The position numbers and the translations under genes are program-made. The notes under the pieces were generated by a model. That model did not search any database. It had not been told where the DNA came from and saw nothing but the letters and a program-made list of their open reading frames with translations. Below, piece by piece: positions 43,257 to 52,139 of a stretch of 64,000 nucleotides of DNA. The stretch's first letter is position 1; every line of letters begins with the position of its first letter. Origin of the DNA: Actinophytocola sp035995025 (GTDB taxonomy: Bacteria > Actinomycetota > Actinomycetes > Mycobacteriales > Pseudonocardiaceae); the NCBI GenBank assembly GCA_035995025.1, contig DASYKY010000101.1:1-64000 (forward strand), read 5' to 3'.

Positions 43257-44365
43257 GAGTGGGCCAGGCTCCGATCCCGGCGCATCAGCCAGATGAAGAA
43301 CGGCGCGCCGAACAGGGCGGTCAGGATGTTCAAGGGCAGCTCGTTGGGCGGGTCGACGGTGCGCGACAGCAGGTCGACGGCCACCAGGTAGATCGCGCCG
43401 ACCAGAGCGGCCAGTGGCAGCAGCCTGCGGTGGTCCACCCCGAACGCGAGCCGCACCAGGTGCGGCACCATCAGGCCGACGAACCCGATCCCGCCTGCGA
43501 CGGCGATCAGCACTCCGGCCACCAGCGAGGTAAGCACGATCAGCACCAGCCGCAGCCGTTTGACGTCGATGCCGAGCGCGGTCGCCGACTCGTCGCCGGT
43601 GACCAGCGCGTTGAGCTGGCGGCCGAACAGGGTGAGCAGCACGGTCGAGGCGATCACCACGACCCCCGCGACGCGCAGCTGGTCCCAGTGCGCGCCGGAG
43701 ACGCTGCCCAGCAGCCAGAACATGATCTGGCGCATGTTGTTCGGCTCGGCACGCAGCTGCAGGAAGCTCGTGATCGAGGTGAACACGTAGCTCACCGCGA
43801 CACCGGCGAGCACCAGGCGCACGGGGTTGAGCTTTCCGCGCTGTTGCCCCAGCAGGAACACCAGCGCCACCGCGACGATCGCGCCGGCGAACGCCGCGCC
43901 GGACACGCCGAGGCCGCCGAGCGCGCCCGCACCGAGCGCCATCACGCTCACCGCGCCGACCGAGCCGCCGGCGGACACGCCGAGGATGAACGGGTCGGCG
44001 AGCGGGTTGGCGACCAGCGCCTGCAGGACCACGCCGGCGACCGCCAGTCCGGCCCCGCACAGGGCGGCGAGCAGCACCCGCGGGATCCGGAAGTTCCAGA
44101 TGATCTGGTCGTAGGCCGGGTCGACCGTGCCACCGAACACGTGCGCCAGCACGATCCGCCAGCTCTGCCCGACCGGCACCTGGACCGAGCCGACCGCCGC
44201 CGCGACGACGACCACGAGTACGAGCAGCGCGCCGAGCACGACCAGGCACAGCGGCAGCGGCACCGCGTGCAGCGGCGCCGTCCGCACGCCCGACCCCGCC
44301 CGCGACCGGCCCGCTCGGGTGAGCGGACGCGGCCGGGGCGTGGTCCGGGTACTCGTGACGGTCAT
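43253..44365 (-). CDS. FecCD-family metal-chelate ABC permease
   Basis: A 370-aa permease with about nine or ten transmembrane segments, family FecCD/BtuC. Characteristic stretches are RIPRVLLAALCGAGLAVAG, VANPLADPFILGVSAGG, GDESATALGID, GGIGFVGLMVPH and RTVDPPNELPLNILTALFG. The last two match the family's ATPase-coupling and C-terminal signatures. The start at ATG 44365 shares a base with the stop of the binding-protein gene. Only one permease gene is present, so it should work as a homodimer with two copies of the ATPase. Context (NRPS, exporter, isonitrile oxygenase) argues for uptake of a metallophore rather than vitamin B12. Confidence 0.95.
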   Translation of the reverse strand: MTVTSTRTTPRPRPLTRAGRSRAGSGVRTAPLHAVPLPLCLVVLGALLVLVVVVAAAVGSVQVPVGQSWRIVLAHVFGGTVDPAYDQIIWNFRIPRVLLAALCGAGLAVAGVVLQALVANPLADPFILGVSAGGSVGAVSVMALGAGALGGLGVSGAAFAGAIVAVALVFLLGQQRGKLNPVRLVLAGVAVSYVFTSITSFLQLRAEPNNMRQIMFWLLGSVSGAHWDQLRVAGVVVIASTVLLTLFGRQLNALVTGDESATALGIDVKRLRLVLIVLTSLVAGVLIAVAGGIGFVGLMVPHLVRLAFGVDHRRLLPLAALVGAIYLVAVDLLSRTVDPPNELPLNILTALFGAPFFIWLMRRDRSLAHS

Positions 44366-45405
44366 CAGAAGGCGTCCGGGTGGAATGCCTTCGCGATCCG
44401 CTCGACGGCCAGTGCGTTGCTCGGGCCCAGGTAGATCGAGTCGGACAACACGACGTAGCGGTTGTCCTTCGCGGCGGCCCATTGCGGGAACTTCGCCAGC
44501 AGCGCCTGCGCGTCGGCGTCGGGGTCCGGCCGCTGGTAGTTCACCACGACCAGTGCGTCCACGTCCGCCTTGGCGACCTGCTCCTTGCTCGGGTTGGCGA
44601 ACATGTCCTTGGTCGCGCCCGCGAACGCGTTCGTCACGCCCGCCTTGGCCATGATGTCGTTCCAGATCCCGTTGCCGCCCACCGAGCTGAACTCGCCGCC
44701 CATCGCCATGCCCGGGATGATCAGCATCGCCTTCTGCGCCGGCCGGTCATCGACCTTCTTCGCGACGGCGTCGATCCGCGACCTCGAGTCGGCGATGACC
44801 TTCTCCGCGCGGTCGCCGACGCCGAAGATCTTGCCGAGGTCACGCAGCATCGCGTAGCTGTCCTCGATGCCCGGCGGGTGGCTGACCGTGCCGACCTCGC
44901 CGCAGGCGCTCTCCGGCGCGTAGGTGTTGGCGCCGATCTTCGCGAGGTCCTCGCGGGTCGCGAACCCGGCGTCGGCACGGAAGCCGCCGTCGTAGGTGGA
45001 GATCACGAAGTCCGGCGCCAGGCCGATCATGGCCTCGCGCGGGATGTCCATCATGTCGTTGAGCTTCACGTCGCCGGTGGGCAGGTTCTTGATGGCGTCG
45101 ACCCGGCCGGCCACCTCGGAGTCGCCGTAGGACTGTGCGTTGGTGATGATCTTGTCGCCGAGGCCGAGCTCCAGCAGCGACGAGACCTCGGCGACGGAGC
45201 CGCCGTTCATCACGACCACCCGGCTCGGTGCCTTGGTGTAGGTGTACTCCTTGCCGCAGTTGGTGATCGTCACCGGGTACGCGGGCCCGGCCTTGGCCGG
45301 CGCCTCCTCGGCGGCGGTGGTCACCGTGGCGCAGCCCGGCAGGGCCACGCTCGCGGCGAGACACAGGGCGCCGACCGCCGCGGCGGCGATCCGTTTCGTG
45401 TTCAT
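44365..45405 (-). CDS. Periplasmic-binding-type lipoprotein for metal-chelate uptake
   Basis: A 346-aa substrate-binding protein of the FepB/BtuF type (PF01497). The lipobox is LPGCAT near residue 25, so the mature protein is a lipid-anchored surface lipoprotein. The first lobe has VTITNCGKEYTY, SRVVVMNGGSVAEVSSLLELGLGDKI and APDFVISTYD; the second has GIWNDIMAKAGVTNAF and DALVVVN. It is rich in Met and carries Met-containing loops such as PGMAMGG, suggestive but no proof of a soft-metal ligand. ATG 45405 has GAGGAG upstream and overlaps the exporter stop by four bases. It would capture the metal-loaded product of this locus. Confidence 0.93.
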   Translation of the reverse strand: MNTKRIAAAAVGALCLAASVALPGCATVTTAAEEAPAKAGPAYPVTITNCGKEYTYTKAPSRVVVMNGGSVAEVSSLLELGLGDKIITNAQSYGDSEVAGRVDAIKNLPTGDVKLNDMMDIPREAMIGLAPDFVISTYDGGFRADAGFATREDLAKIGANTYAPESACGEVGTVSHPPGIEDSYAMLRDLGKIFGVGDRAEKVIADSRSRIDAVAKKVDDRPAQKAMLIIPGMAMGGEFSSVGGNGIWNDIMAKAGVTNAFAGATKDMFANPSKEQVAKADVDALVVVNYQRPDPDADAQALLAKFPQWAAAKDNRYVVLSDSIYLGPSNALAVERIAKAFHPDAF

Positions 45406-46895
45406 CGGGGACTCCTCTGGAGGGTCGGGGTGGCGGCCGGTCCGGACGCCACCGTGGATACGGGTTCGGGTCGAGGGGCCGGCTCGGCCGGCAGCCGGTG
45501 CAGGCGGGCATTGAGCAGGCTGGTGGCGGTGGCCGACAGGGCGAGCAGCACGGCCGTCACCGCGAACGCCCTCGCGCTGTCGGCGAACGGGACGCCCTCC
45601 TCGCCTGGGGTGGCGCCGAGCACCGTGCGGTAGCAGACCCCCGCCACGGCCACGCCGAGCGCCATGCCGACCTGGGTGACGGCCGTGGACATGCCGGACG
45701 CCGCACCCGCGTCGGCAGGCTCGACCCGGCTGAGGATCCCGGCCACCAGCGGCGGCACGACCATCCCCTGGCCGAGTCCGGCGAGGCCGATCATCGCCGC
45801 GAGCAGGCCGGGCTGCACGGCCCCGGGTGCCAGGGTGATCACCGCGCCGGCCAGCAGCACGACCGCGACCGTGGCGCACCCGGCGATCGGAACGGGCGCG
45901 CTGACCCGGCTGGTGAGCCACCGGTTGGCCGCGGACGCGAGCGAGAACCCGGCGCCCAGCGGCACGAACATGAGGCCTGCCACGAACGGGTCGATGCCGA
46001 GCCCGGTCTGCAGGTAGTAGGTGAACACGAGGAACAGCCCGGCGTTCGTGCCGAACAGGGTGGCCACGGTCAGCAGGCTGAGCCTCATGCCGCGCGCGGC
46101 GAGCACCCGCGGCGGGAACAGTGGCGCGCCACCGTCGCCACCACGGGCGACGAGCCTGCGCTGCTGGGCGGCGAGCGCGGCGAACACCGCGAGCGCGCCG
46201 GGCAGGCCCAGCCACAGCCACACCGGGCCGCCCGGGCCGAACACCAGCGGGATCAGCAGGGCCGGCAGCGCGACGGTGGTGAGCGCGGCCCCGGCGAGGT
46301 CGAGCCTGCTCCCCCGGTTCGCGAAGCCGGCCGGGAGCAGCCCGCCGAGCAGCAGGATCGCGAGCCCGATCGGCACGTTCACCAGCAGCGCCGGCCGCCA
46401 GCCGAGCCCGGCGACGTCGAGGTCCACCAGGATGCCGCCGCCGGCGATGCCGCTGATCACGCCGAGACCGATCACGACGCTGTACGCACCGACGGCCCTT
46501 GCCCGCTGGTCCGTGTCGGTCACCGTGGCCCGGATGATCGAAAGCACCTGCGGCACCATGAACGCGGCCGTGGCGCCCTGCAGGAACCGGGCCACGATGA
46601 GCAGCTCCGCGCTCGGTGCGAGCCCGCACAGCAGCGAGGTGAGGGTGAACCCGGCGACGCCGGACAGGAAAACCGTGCGGTGCCCGGCGCGGTCACCGAC
46701 CCGGGCGCCGGTGATCAGCAGCGCGCCGAACGCGATCACGTAGGCGGCACCGACGAACTGGATCTGGTCGAAGCCCGCGCCGAGGTCGGCCTGGATCGAC
46801 GGGCTCGCCACGTTGACGATGAACCCGTCGACCTGGGTCATGAAGGTGGCGGCCAGCACCGTGCAGATGCCCAGCCATTCGGAGCGGCCGATCAC
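45402..46895 (-). CDS. MFS exporter (DHA2 type), probable metallophore efflux pump
   Basis: A 497-aa major-facilitator protein. The first helix ends QVDGFIVNVASPSI (DHA2 motif position), motif A is GARVGDRAGHRTVF, and RFLQGATAAFMVPQVL is the motif C region. Roughly fourteen hydrophobic segments are visible. The start GTG 46895 overlaps the NRPS stop (GTGA), and its own stop overlaps the binding-protein ATG (ATGA). It is therefore locked in translation between biosynthesis and uptake genes. It most likely secretes the finished metallophore, the usual partner of an ABC importer in such loci. Confidence 0.93.
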   Translation of the reverse strand: MIGRSEWLGICTVLAATFMTQVDGFIVNVASPSIQADLGAGFDQIQFVGAAYVIAFGALLITGARVGDRAGHRTVFLSGVAGFTLTSLLCGLAPSAELLIVARFLQGATAAFMVPQVLSIIRATVTDTDQRARAVGAYSVVIGLGVISGIAGGGILVDLDVAGLGWRPALLVNVPIGLAILLLGGLLPAGFANRGSRLDLAGAALTTVALPALLIPLVFGPGGPVWLWLGLPGALAVFAALAAQQRRLVARGGDGGAPLFPPRVLAARGMRLSLLTVATLFGTNAGLFLVFTYYLQTGLGIDPFVAGLMFVPLGAGFSLASAANRWLTSRVSAPVPIAGCATVAVVLLAGAVITLAPGAVQPGLLAAMIGLAGLGQGMVVPPLVAGILSRVEPADAGAASGMSTAVTQVGMALGVAVAGVCYRTVLGATPGEEGVPFADSARAFAVTAVLLALSATATSLLNARLHRLPAEPAPRPEPVSTVASGPAATPTLQRSPR

Positions 46896-49800
46896 GACGC
46901 CCTCCGCAGCCCGGCGTGCCCGGCGAGCACGCCCCCGACCTCTCCCAGCGCGGCGGCGCCGGTCATCCCGTCGTGCGTGGCGGCCACCCGGTGCACCTGC
47001 ACGTGTCCGTTCACATGAGAGTCCCAGGCGGAGGGCCCGGGCCAGTCCGGTGCCTTGCCCTCCGTCGCCGCGAACAGCAGCATGTCGCCGGTGACCCGGC
47101 GGGGCGTCCACGCCGCGCCGAGCCGGGAGTTGTGCGTGAACGCCCGGTACACCAGGTCGAACCGCGCGTCGTCGAGGTCGGCGAGGTCGCGGATCTCCTC
47201 CTCGGTGGGCGGTGGCAGGTTCCGCCACACGGCCGGGACCGGATAGGAGTCCAGCAGTGCCAGCAGGGCGACCGAGTGGCCCAGGTCCTCGAGCCGGGCA
47301 GCGACCTCGTGCGCGACCAGGCCGCCGAACGACGCGCCGAGCAGGTGGTACGGCCCGGCCGGCTGGACGCGCCGGACGTGCCGCACCAGGTCGGCGGCGA
47401 CCTCGCCGACGCTCGCGTACTCCTGCGTGCCGCTCAGCTGCAGCCCGTGCACCGGCCGGTCCGGCAGGTGCACGAGCAGCGCGGCGTAGGACCACGCGAG
47501 GCCGGTGGCCGGCGCCACGCAGAACAGCGGCGGCAGGCTTCCCTTGGTGCGCAGGGGAAGCAGCACGTCGAACGAGCCAGTGCAGTTCACACCGCCGTTC
47601 GCGCCACCGTTCACACCACCGTTCACACCGCCGTTCGCGCCGCCCAGTGCGGGTGCGAGCTTCGCGACCGTGGGTGCCTCGAACACCGTGCGGATGCCGA
47701 TGCGCACACCGAACTCCGCGCGGATGTGGCCGATGAGCCTGCCGACGAGCAGCGAGTGACCGCCGAGGGAGAAGAAGTCGTCGTCCACGCTCACCCGGTC
47801 GACGTCGAGCAGCTCGGCGAACATGCCGCAGAGCGCCGCCTCCCGCCGGTCGCGGGGAGCCCGGCCGGCGGCGGTGGCGCCGTGGCCGGGCGCGGGCAGC
47901 GCGCGGCGGTCGAGCTTGCCGTTGGTGGTGCGCGGCAGCCGCTCCAGCGCTACGAACGCAGGCGGAACCAGGTAGTCCGGCATCCGCTCGGCCGCGTACC
48001 GCCGCAACACTGCCGGTTCCGGCGCCGGCCTGCCGGCCATCGGGACGACGTAGGCCACCAGCCGCTGCCGGCCGGGCCGGTCCTCGCGGACGATCACGGC
48101 GGTCTGCGCGACGTCCGGGTGTCCGGACACGACGGCCTCGACCTCGCCCGGCTCGATGCGGTACCCGCGGATCTTGACCTGTTCGTCGGCCCGGCCGAGG
48201 AACTCGAGCGTGCCGTCCGGCCGCCACCGGCCGAGGTCGCCGGTGCGGTACATCCTCGTGCCCGGCGGGCCGAACGGGTCGTCGACGAACCGCTCCGCGG
48301 TCAGCGCGGGCCGCTCATGATAGCCGCGGGCGACCGGGTGGCCGGCAAGGTAGAGCTCGCCGGTGACGCCGGGCGGCACGAGGCGGCGGGCGTCGTCGAG
48401 CACGTAGGCCCGGGTGTTGCGCAGCGGGCGGCCGACGATCGGGTCGGGGCTGTCCGCGAGCCGGCAGTGCAGGGCGTCCACGGTGCACTCGGTGGGGCCG
48501 TACAGGTTGTAGGTCGCGATGTCCCGGGCGCCGCGTAGCGCGGTCCACAGCGCGGGACCGGCCGCCTCGCCGCCCAGCGCGATGACGGCGGGCCGGTGCC
48601 GGCCCTCGGCCAGCAGCCCGGCGGCCACCAGCTCCTCGGCGTAGGTCGGGGTGATGTCAAGGAACTCGATGCGCCGCTCGGTGACGTAGTCGAGCATCGC
48701 CGCCGGCTCGCGGCGCCGGTCCTCGTCGACGAAGTGCAGCTCGTGGCCGTCGAACAGCCACAGCAGGCCCTCCCACGACGTGTCGAACGACAGCGACGCG
48801 GACAGCGCGGCCCGCACGGCCTCCCGCCCGGCCTCGCGCAGCCGTGCCGCCTCGGGCCGGATCATCGCCTTCCGGTGGTGGTGGAACAGGTTGACCAGGC
48901 CGCCGTGCTCGATCACCACGCCCTTCGGCGTGCCGGTGGAGCCGGAGGTGTAGACGACGCAGGCCGGGGTGCCCGGCGTGGGCGGCGCGTGCCGCTCGCC
49001 GTCGGTGAGGTCGCGTTCGGACAGTCCGGCCAGCCGGGCCGCGGTGGCCGGCTCGTCGACGGCGACCACGCGAACCGTGCCACGGCCGGCGGCGGCCTCG
49101 GCGGTCGCGCGCAGCTCCTCGGTGGCGAGCAGCACGACCGGTGCGCTGTCGGCAAGCATCAGCTCGATGCGCCGGGGCGGGTGGTCGGGGTCGATCGGCA
49201 CGTAGCCGGCACCCGCCTTGAGGACCGCGAGCAGCGCGACGACGGCGTCCGCGGTGCGGGGCAGCAGCAGCCCGACGTACAGCTCGGGCGCGGCGCCCTC
49301 CTCGACGAGCAGCCGGGCCAGCCGGTTGGCCCGGCCGTTCAGCTCGGCGAACGTGAACGTGCCGCCCTCGGCGACGAGCGCGGTTCGGTCCGGCGTGCCG
49401 GCGGCCTGCGCCTCGAAGACGTCCGGCACGGTCGTCGGCGGCACGTCGCCAGGGGTGTCGTTCCACTCCTCGAGTAGCAGCCGCCGCTCGCCGGCCAGCA
49501 GAAGGTCGACGTCCGCGACGGGCCGCGCGGGCGCGTGCGTGGCGCGGCGCAGGAACGTCAGGAACCGGCGCAGGTGGGTGGCGACCTCCTGCTGGGTGTA
49601 GCAGGTCGGGTTGGCGTCCACGACGATCCGCAGACCGTTGCCGTCCATCCGGTCGTAGACGTGCAGGACGAGGTCCTCGACGAGCCCGGCGCCGACGTTG
49701 TGCACGACGCCGGGATATCCGGCGAACCTCAGGCCGTAGTCGAACGGCATGATGTTGACCGACGGCCCGAACAGCTTGCGCTCGCTGGCCACCAGCTTCA

Positions 49801-50812
49801 GGTCGCGGCGCAGCTGCTCGTAGCGGTAGCGCAGGTGCGGCCTGCCGGCCCGCAGCTCGGTGGCCACCTGTTCGGTCAGGCCGGCCAGGGTCGCGCCGGC
49901 GTCCACCCGGACCCACAGCGGCACCACGTTGGTCACCATGCACGGCACGCGCAGCGACACCGAGCCGAGGCGGGTCATCACCGGCACCGCGAGCACCAGC
50001 TCCGCTTCGCCGGTCATCCGGTGCAGGTAGGCGGCGAACGCGGCGGTGAGCATCTCGCTCCACGTGCCGCCGGCCGCCGCGGCGGCGGTCTTCAGGTCGT
50101 CGGCGGCCGCCCGGTCCAGGCACGCGCTCTCCCGCACGACCGTGCGGGAGAGCGAGCCGGGCCTGCCGGCGAGCACGACCGGCGCGGGAGTGTCGTCGGC
50201 CTTGCCCAGCCAGTAGTCCCGGTCCACCGCGAACCGGGACGAGTCCTGATAGGACCGATCCTCCGCGACGACGTCGGACAGGGCGCCGAAGCCGCACGCG
50301 GGCGGCTCGCAGCCGGCCACGAGCGCGGAGTAGACCTCGGCCACCCGCCGCGCCACCAGTGACAGGCCGTACCCGTCCAGCGCGATGTGGTGGACCCGCT
50401 GGTACCACAGGAAACGGTTGGGGCCGGCCCGGAACAGCGCCTGCCGGAACACCGGCTCGCGGCGCAGGTCGACGGGCACGGCCAGGTCCGCGCGCATCCA
50501 GGCGAGGGCGGCAGCCGCCGGATCGGGCTCGGCGCTCACGTCGGCGACGTGCATAGTCCACTCAGGACAGGCACCGGGCTCCTGCCACGGCCGGTCGTCG
50601 GGGCCGGCGCCGAAGAGCACGGTAAGCGCGTCGGCCTCGCCCACCGCGGTGCGCACCGCGGTGGTGAAGTGCCCGACGTCCACCGGGCCGTGGATCTCCA
50701 CGTACTCGGCGGTGTTGTAGGCGGGGCTGTCCGGGTCGAACCGCTGCCCGGTCCAGGTCCCCTCCTGCGCGCCGGTCAGCGGGATCCGTCGCGACGGCGC
50801 ATCGTCAGGCAT
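46892..50812 (-). CDS. NRPS, C-A-PCP-TE
   Basis: A 1306-aa single-module synthetase. The condensation domain (1-430) has HHIALDG at 141-147. The adenylation domain (445-960) has YTSGSTGTPKGV, YNLYGPTE, YRTGDLGR and NGKLDRR. The carrier domain (about 970-1045) has FFSLGGHSL. The thioesterase (1065-1300) has GASFGG. My hand reading of the specificity positions is D-T-E-T-A-G-L-V-D-K; acidic residues at 239 and 331 would suit a basic amino acid such as Lys or Orn, but this is weak. ScoA and Nrp synthetases of isonitrile pathways end in a reductase, whereas this one ends in a thioesterase. The start overlaps the carrier-protein stop by eight bases. It should condense acyl groups delivered by that carrier onto its amino acid and release an acid, ester or cyclic product. 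Confidence 0.95.
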   Translation of the reverse strand: MPDDAPSRRIPLTGAQEGTWTGQRFDPDSPAYNTAEYVEIHGPVDVGHFTTAVRTAVGEADALTVLFGAGPDDRPWQEPGACPEWTMHVADVSAEPDPAAAALAWMRADLAVPVDLRREPVFRQALFRAGPNRFLWYQRVHHIALDGYGLSLVARRVAEVYSALVAGCEPPACGFGALSDVVAEDRSYQDSSRFAVDRDYWLGKADDTPAPVVLAGRPGSLSRTVVRESACLDRAAADDLKTAAAAAGGTWSEMLTAAFAAYLHRMTGEAELVLAVPVMTRLGSVSLRVPCMVTNVVPLWVRVDAGATLAGLTEQVATELRAGRPHLRYRYEQLRRDLKLVASERKLFGPSVNIMPFDYGLRFAGYPGVVHNVGAGLVEDLVLHVYDRMDGNGLRIVVDANPTCYTQQEVATHLRRFLTFLRRATHAPARPVADVDLLLAGERRLLLEEWNDTPGDVPPTTVPDVFEAQAAGTPDRTALVAEGGTFTFAELNGRANRLARLLVEEGAAPELYVGLLLPRTADAVVALLAVLKAGAGYVPIDPDHPPRRIELMLADSAPVVLLATEELRATAEAAAGRGTVRVVAVDEPATAARLAGLSERDLTDGERHAPPTPGTPACVVYTSGSTGTPKGVVIEHGGLVNLFHHHRKAMIRPEAARLREAGREAVRAALSASLSFDTSWEGLLWLFDGHELHFVDEDRRREPAAMLDYVTERRIEFLDITPTYAEELVAAGLLAEGRHRPAVIALGGEAAGPALWTALRGARDIATYNLYGPTECTVDALHCRLADSPDPIVGRPLRNTRAYVLDDARRLVPPGVTGELYLAGHPVARGYHERPALTAERFVDDPFGPPGTRMYRTGDLGRWRPDGTLEFLGRADEQVKIRGYRIEPGEVEAVVSGHPDVAQTAVIVREDRPGRQRLVAYVVPMAGRPAPEPAVLRRYAAERMPDYLVPPAFVALERLPRTTNGKLDRRALPAPGHGATAAGRAPRDRREAALCGMFAELLDVDRVSVDDDFFSLGGHSLLVGRLIGHIRAEFGVRIGIRTVFEAPTVAKLAPALGGANGGVNGGVNGGANGGVNCTGSFDVLLPLRTKGSLPPLFCVAPATGLAWSYAALLVHLPDRPVHGLQLSGTQEYASVGEVAADLVRHVRRVQPAGPYHLLGASFGGLVAHEVAARLEDLGHSVALLALLDSYPVPAVWRNLPPPTEEEIRDLADLDDARFDLVYRAFTHNSRLGAAWTPRRVTGDMLLFAATEGKAPDWPGPSAWDSHVNGHVQVHRVAATHDGMTGAAALGEVGGVLAGHAGLRRAS
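47586..47645 (-). repeat. Five 12-bp repeats encoding a Gly/Asn linker
   Basis: Five tandem units of TTCACACCRCCG type, two of them TTCGCGCC variants, encode (G-G-V/A-N) repeats between the carrier and thioesterase domains of the NRPS. The run makes a flexible linker and could vary in copy number between strains by slippage. Confidence 0.85.
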
Positions 50813-51059
50813 CCAGGATCGCCGCCGGCAGCCGGGAGGTCAACAATGCCAGCCAGTTCGCGAGTGTGGGGCGCTCCGCGAGTTCCACGAAGCTGACCGG
50901 TACCCCCGCCTCGCGCCACCGCTCGAGCAACGTCAGCAGGCGGATGGAATCCAGCCCGCATTCGAACAGGTTCTCCAGGTCGAAGCTCTCCTCCGGGCTT
51001 CGGTGCAGCATTTCCGCGATGTCCGCGCGAATTGCCGCAGGAGTCAACCGCTCTGCCAT
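50805..51059 (-). CDS. scoB: Stand-alone acyl carrier protein, ScoB-like
   Basis: An 84-aa carrier protein. The phosphopantetheine site is the Ser in FECGLDSIRLL, with the preceding helix IAEMLHRSPEESFDLENL and the following ERWREAGVPVSF and PTLANWLALL typical of carrier proteins that hand substrates to a condensation domain. Start ATG 51059 follows GGGGTGGGGTAGGC. Its stop overlaps the NRPS start by eight bases, so the two are made together. In isonitrile lipopeptide pathways the carrier ScoB (Rv0100) holds the acyl chain during glycine addition and isonitrile formation. The matching ligase and ScoD-like enzyme are encoded at 31.1-33.2 kb and the oxygenase 140 bp upstream. Confidence 0.88.
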   Translation of the reverse strand: MAERLTPAAIRADIAEMLHRSPEESFDLENLFECGLDSIRLLTLLERWREAGVPVSFVELAERPTLANWLALLTSRLPAAILDA

Positions 51060-51199
51060 GCCTACCCCACCCCTGTTCGTGAGCTGAGATATCGCGGATC
51101 CGGCGGGTGCGGCCGAAGCCGTCCCGCCGGAGCCGATCACATGGCTAGAGCGTTCCGTAGATCGCTGGATTTCCGACTGCGGCCGACATGAATTCTGGG

Positions 51200-52072
51200 C
51201 TACTTCGCGCCGCCGTTGTCGTAGACGGTGACCCGGTAGGACACCGCGGGCTCCGGGGTGGCCGTGTGCAGCGCCCGGTGAACGAGGGTGCGGTTGTCCC
51301 ACACCAGCATGTCGCCCTTCTCGAACGTCTGCAGGTGGATGTTCTCGTGCTCGTAGCCGCGGTCGGTCTGGCCGACCGCGGCGAGCAGCTCCGCCAGCAG
51401 GTCCGCGCGGTCGTTGCCGTCCTCGTCCTGCACGGACAGCGTGAAGCCCTCGCTGACGTAGAGGATCGTCTCGTCCGTGAACGGGTGCTGGACGGCCGTG
51501 GCGCTGGTCACCGGCGGCGTCTTCGCGTTGACCTCGTCGATGATCTCCGAGATCGGCCGGTAGACGTCGGTCGGCCGGATCTTGAAGTACCGCAGCACGC
51601 TGTGCGTGGCCGTGGTGCCCTTCACCGCCAGCTTGAGGTCCTCGGACAGGTTCTCGTAGGCGTCAGCCATGTTGATGAAGTACGTGCCGCGGTTCTTCGA
51701 AGGCACGACCTGCGGGTAGATCAGCGTCAGGTCGAACGGCCGCGGCATGAACTGGTAGTCCGAGTGCCAGAACTTGCCGGTCTTCGGCACGCCGACCTGG
51801 CGGCCGTCGTCCTCCTTGACGTTGGAGGAGACGAAGACCTCCTTCACCTGCGGGTGGTGGTAGACCGGCTCGTAGTACTCGGCCACCTCGCCCATCCGCT
51901 CGCCCAGCGTCAGGAACTGAGCGGCGTCGAGGTCCTGGTCCTTCAGCACGGCGATCTTGTTCGTGTAGACGGTCTTCTTCAGCTCCGCGATGTCCGCCGC
52001 CGACGCGGTCCGGGCATCGAAGCCCTCGACGATGACGCCGAACTTCTTACCTACCTGTGGGGAAATTTTCAT
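51200..52072 (-). CDS. scoE: Fe(II)/2-oxoglutarate oxygenase forming isonitrile, ScoE/Rv0097-like
   Basis: A 290-aa TauD-family oxygenase. The iron ligands are His and Asp of FWHSDYQFMP and the distal His in NRTLVHRALH; the 2-oxoglutarate Arg is probably in SYRVTVYDNG. Resemblance to M. tuberculosis Rv0097 is very strong from memory: YEP(V/M)YHH, FVSS, GVPKTG(K/A)FWH, DRGTYFI or NRGTYFI, KIRP(T/S)DVYRPI and TPPI/TPPV line up in order. ScoE and Rv0097 convert an N-carboxymethyl-3-amino fatty acyl compound into a 3-isocyano product by oxidative decarboxylation. ATG 52072 has AGAGGA upstream. It is 140 bp before the carrier-protein gene and probably leads the metallophore operon. This is the most diagnostic gene of the locus. 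Confidence 0.93.
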   Translation of the reverse strand: MKISPQVGKKFGVIVEGFDARTASAADIAELKKTVYTNKIAVLKDQDLDAAQFLTLGERMGEVAEYYEPVYHHPQVKEVFVSSNVKEDDGRQVGVPKTGKFWHSDYQFMPRPFDLTLIYPQVVPSKNRGTYFINMADAYENLSEDLKLAVKGTTATHSVLRYFKIRPTDVYRPISEIIDEVNAKTPPVTSATAVQHPFTDETILYVSEGFTLSVQDEDGNDRADLLAELLAAVGQTDRGYEHENIHLQTFEKGDMLVWDNRTLVHRALHTATPEPAVSYRVTVYDNGGAK

Positions 52073-52111
52073 GAGAAGTCCTCTAAGAGATGGTGGTTGG
52101 GAGCGACTAAA

Positions 52112-52139
52112 GACGAAAGCTCTCGCCCTGCCGTGTTCC
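52112..52139 (-). promoter_or_regulatory. ECF-type promoter candidate before the ScoE-like gene
   Basis: On the minus strand GGAAC (52139-52135) is followed after 19 bases by CGTC (52115-52112), 40 bases before the ATG. GGAAC/CGTC pairs are typical of ECF sigma promoters. SigC promoters are described as SSSAAT and CGTSSS, so the fit to SigC itself is partial. Confidence 0.35.

Noticed and set aside
46892..50812. Assigning a definite amino acid to the NRPS adenylation domain
   Set aside because: The hand-derived code does not match a code I can recall with confidence, so only a tentative basic residue is mentioned.
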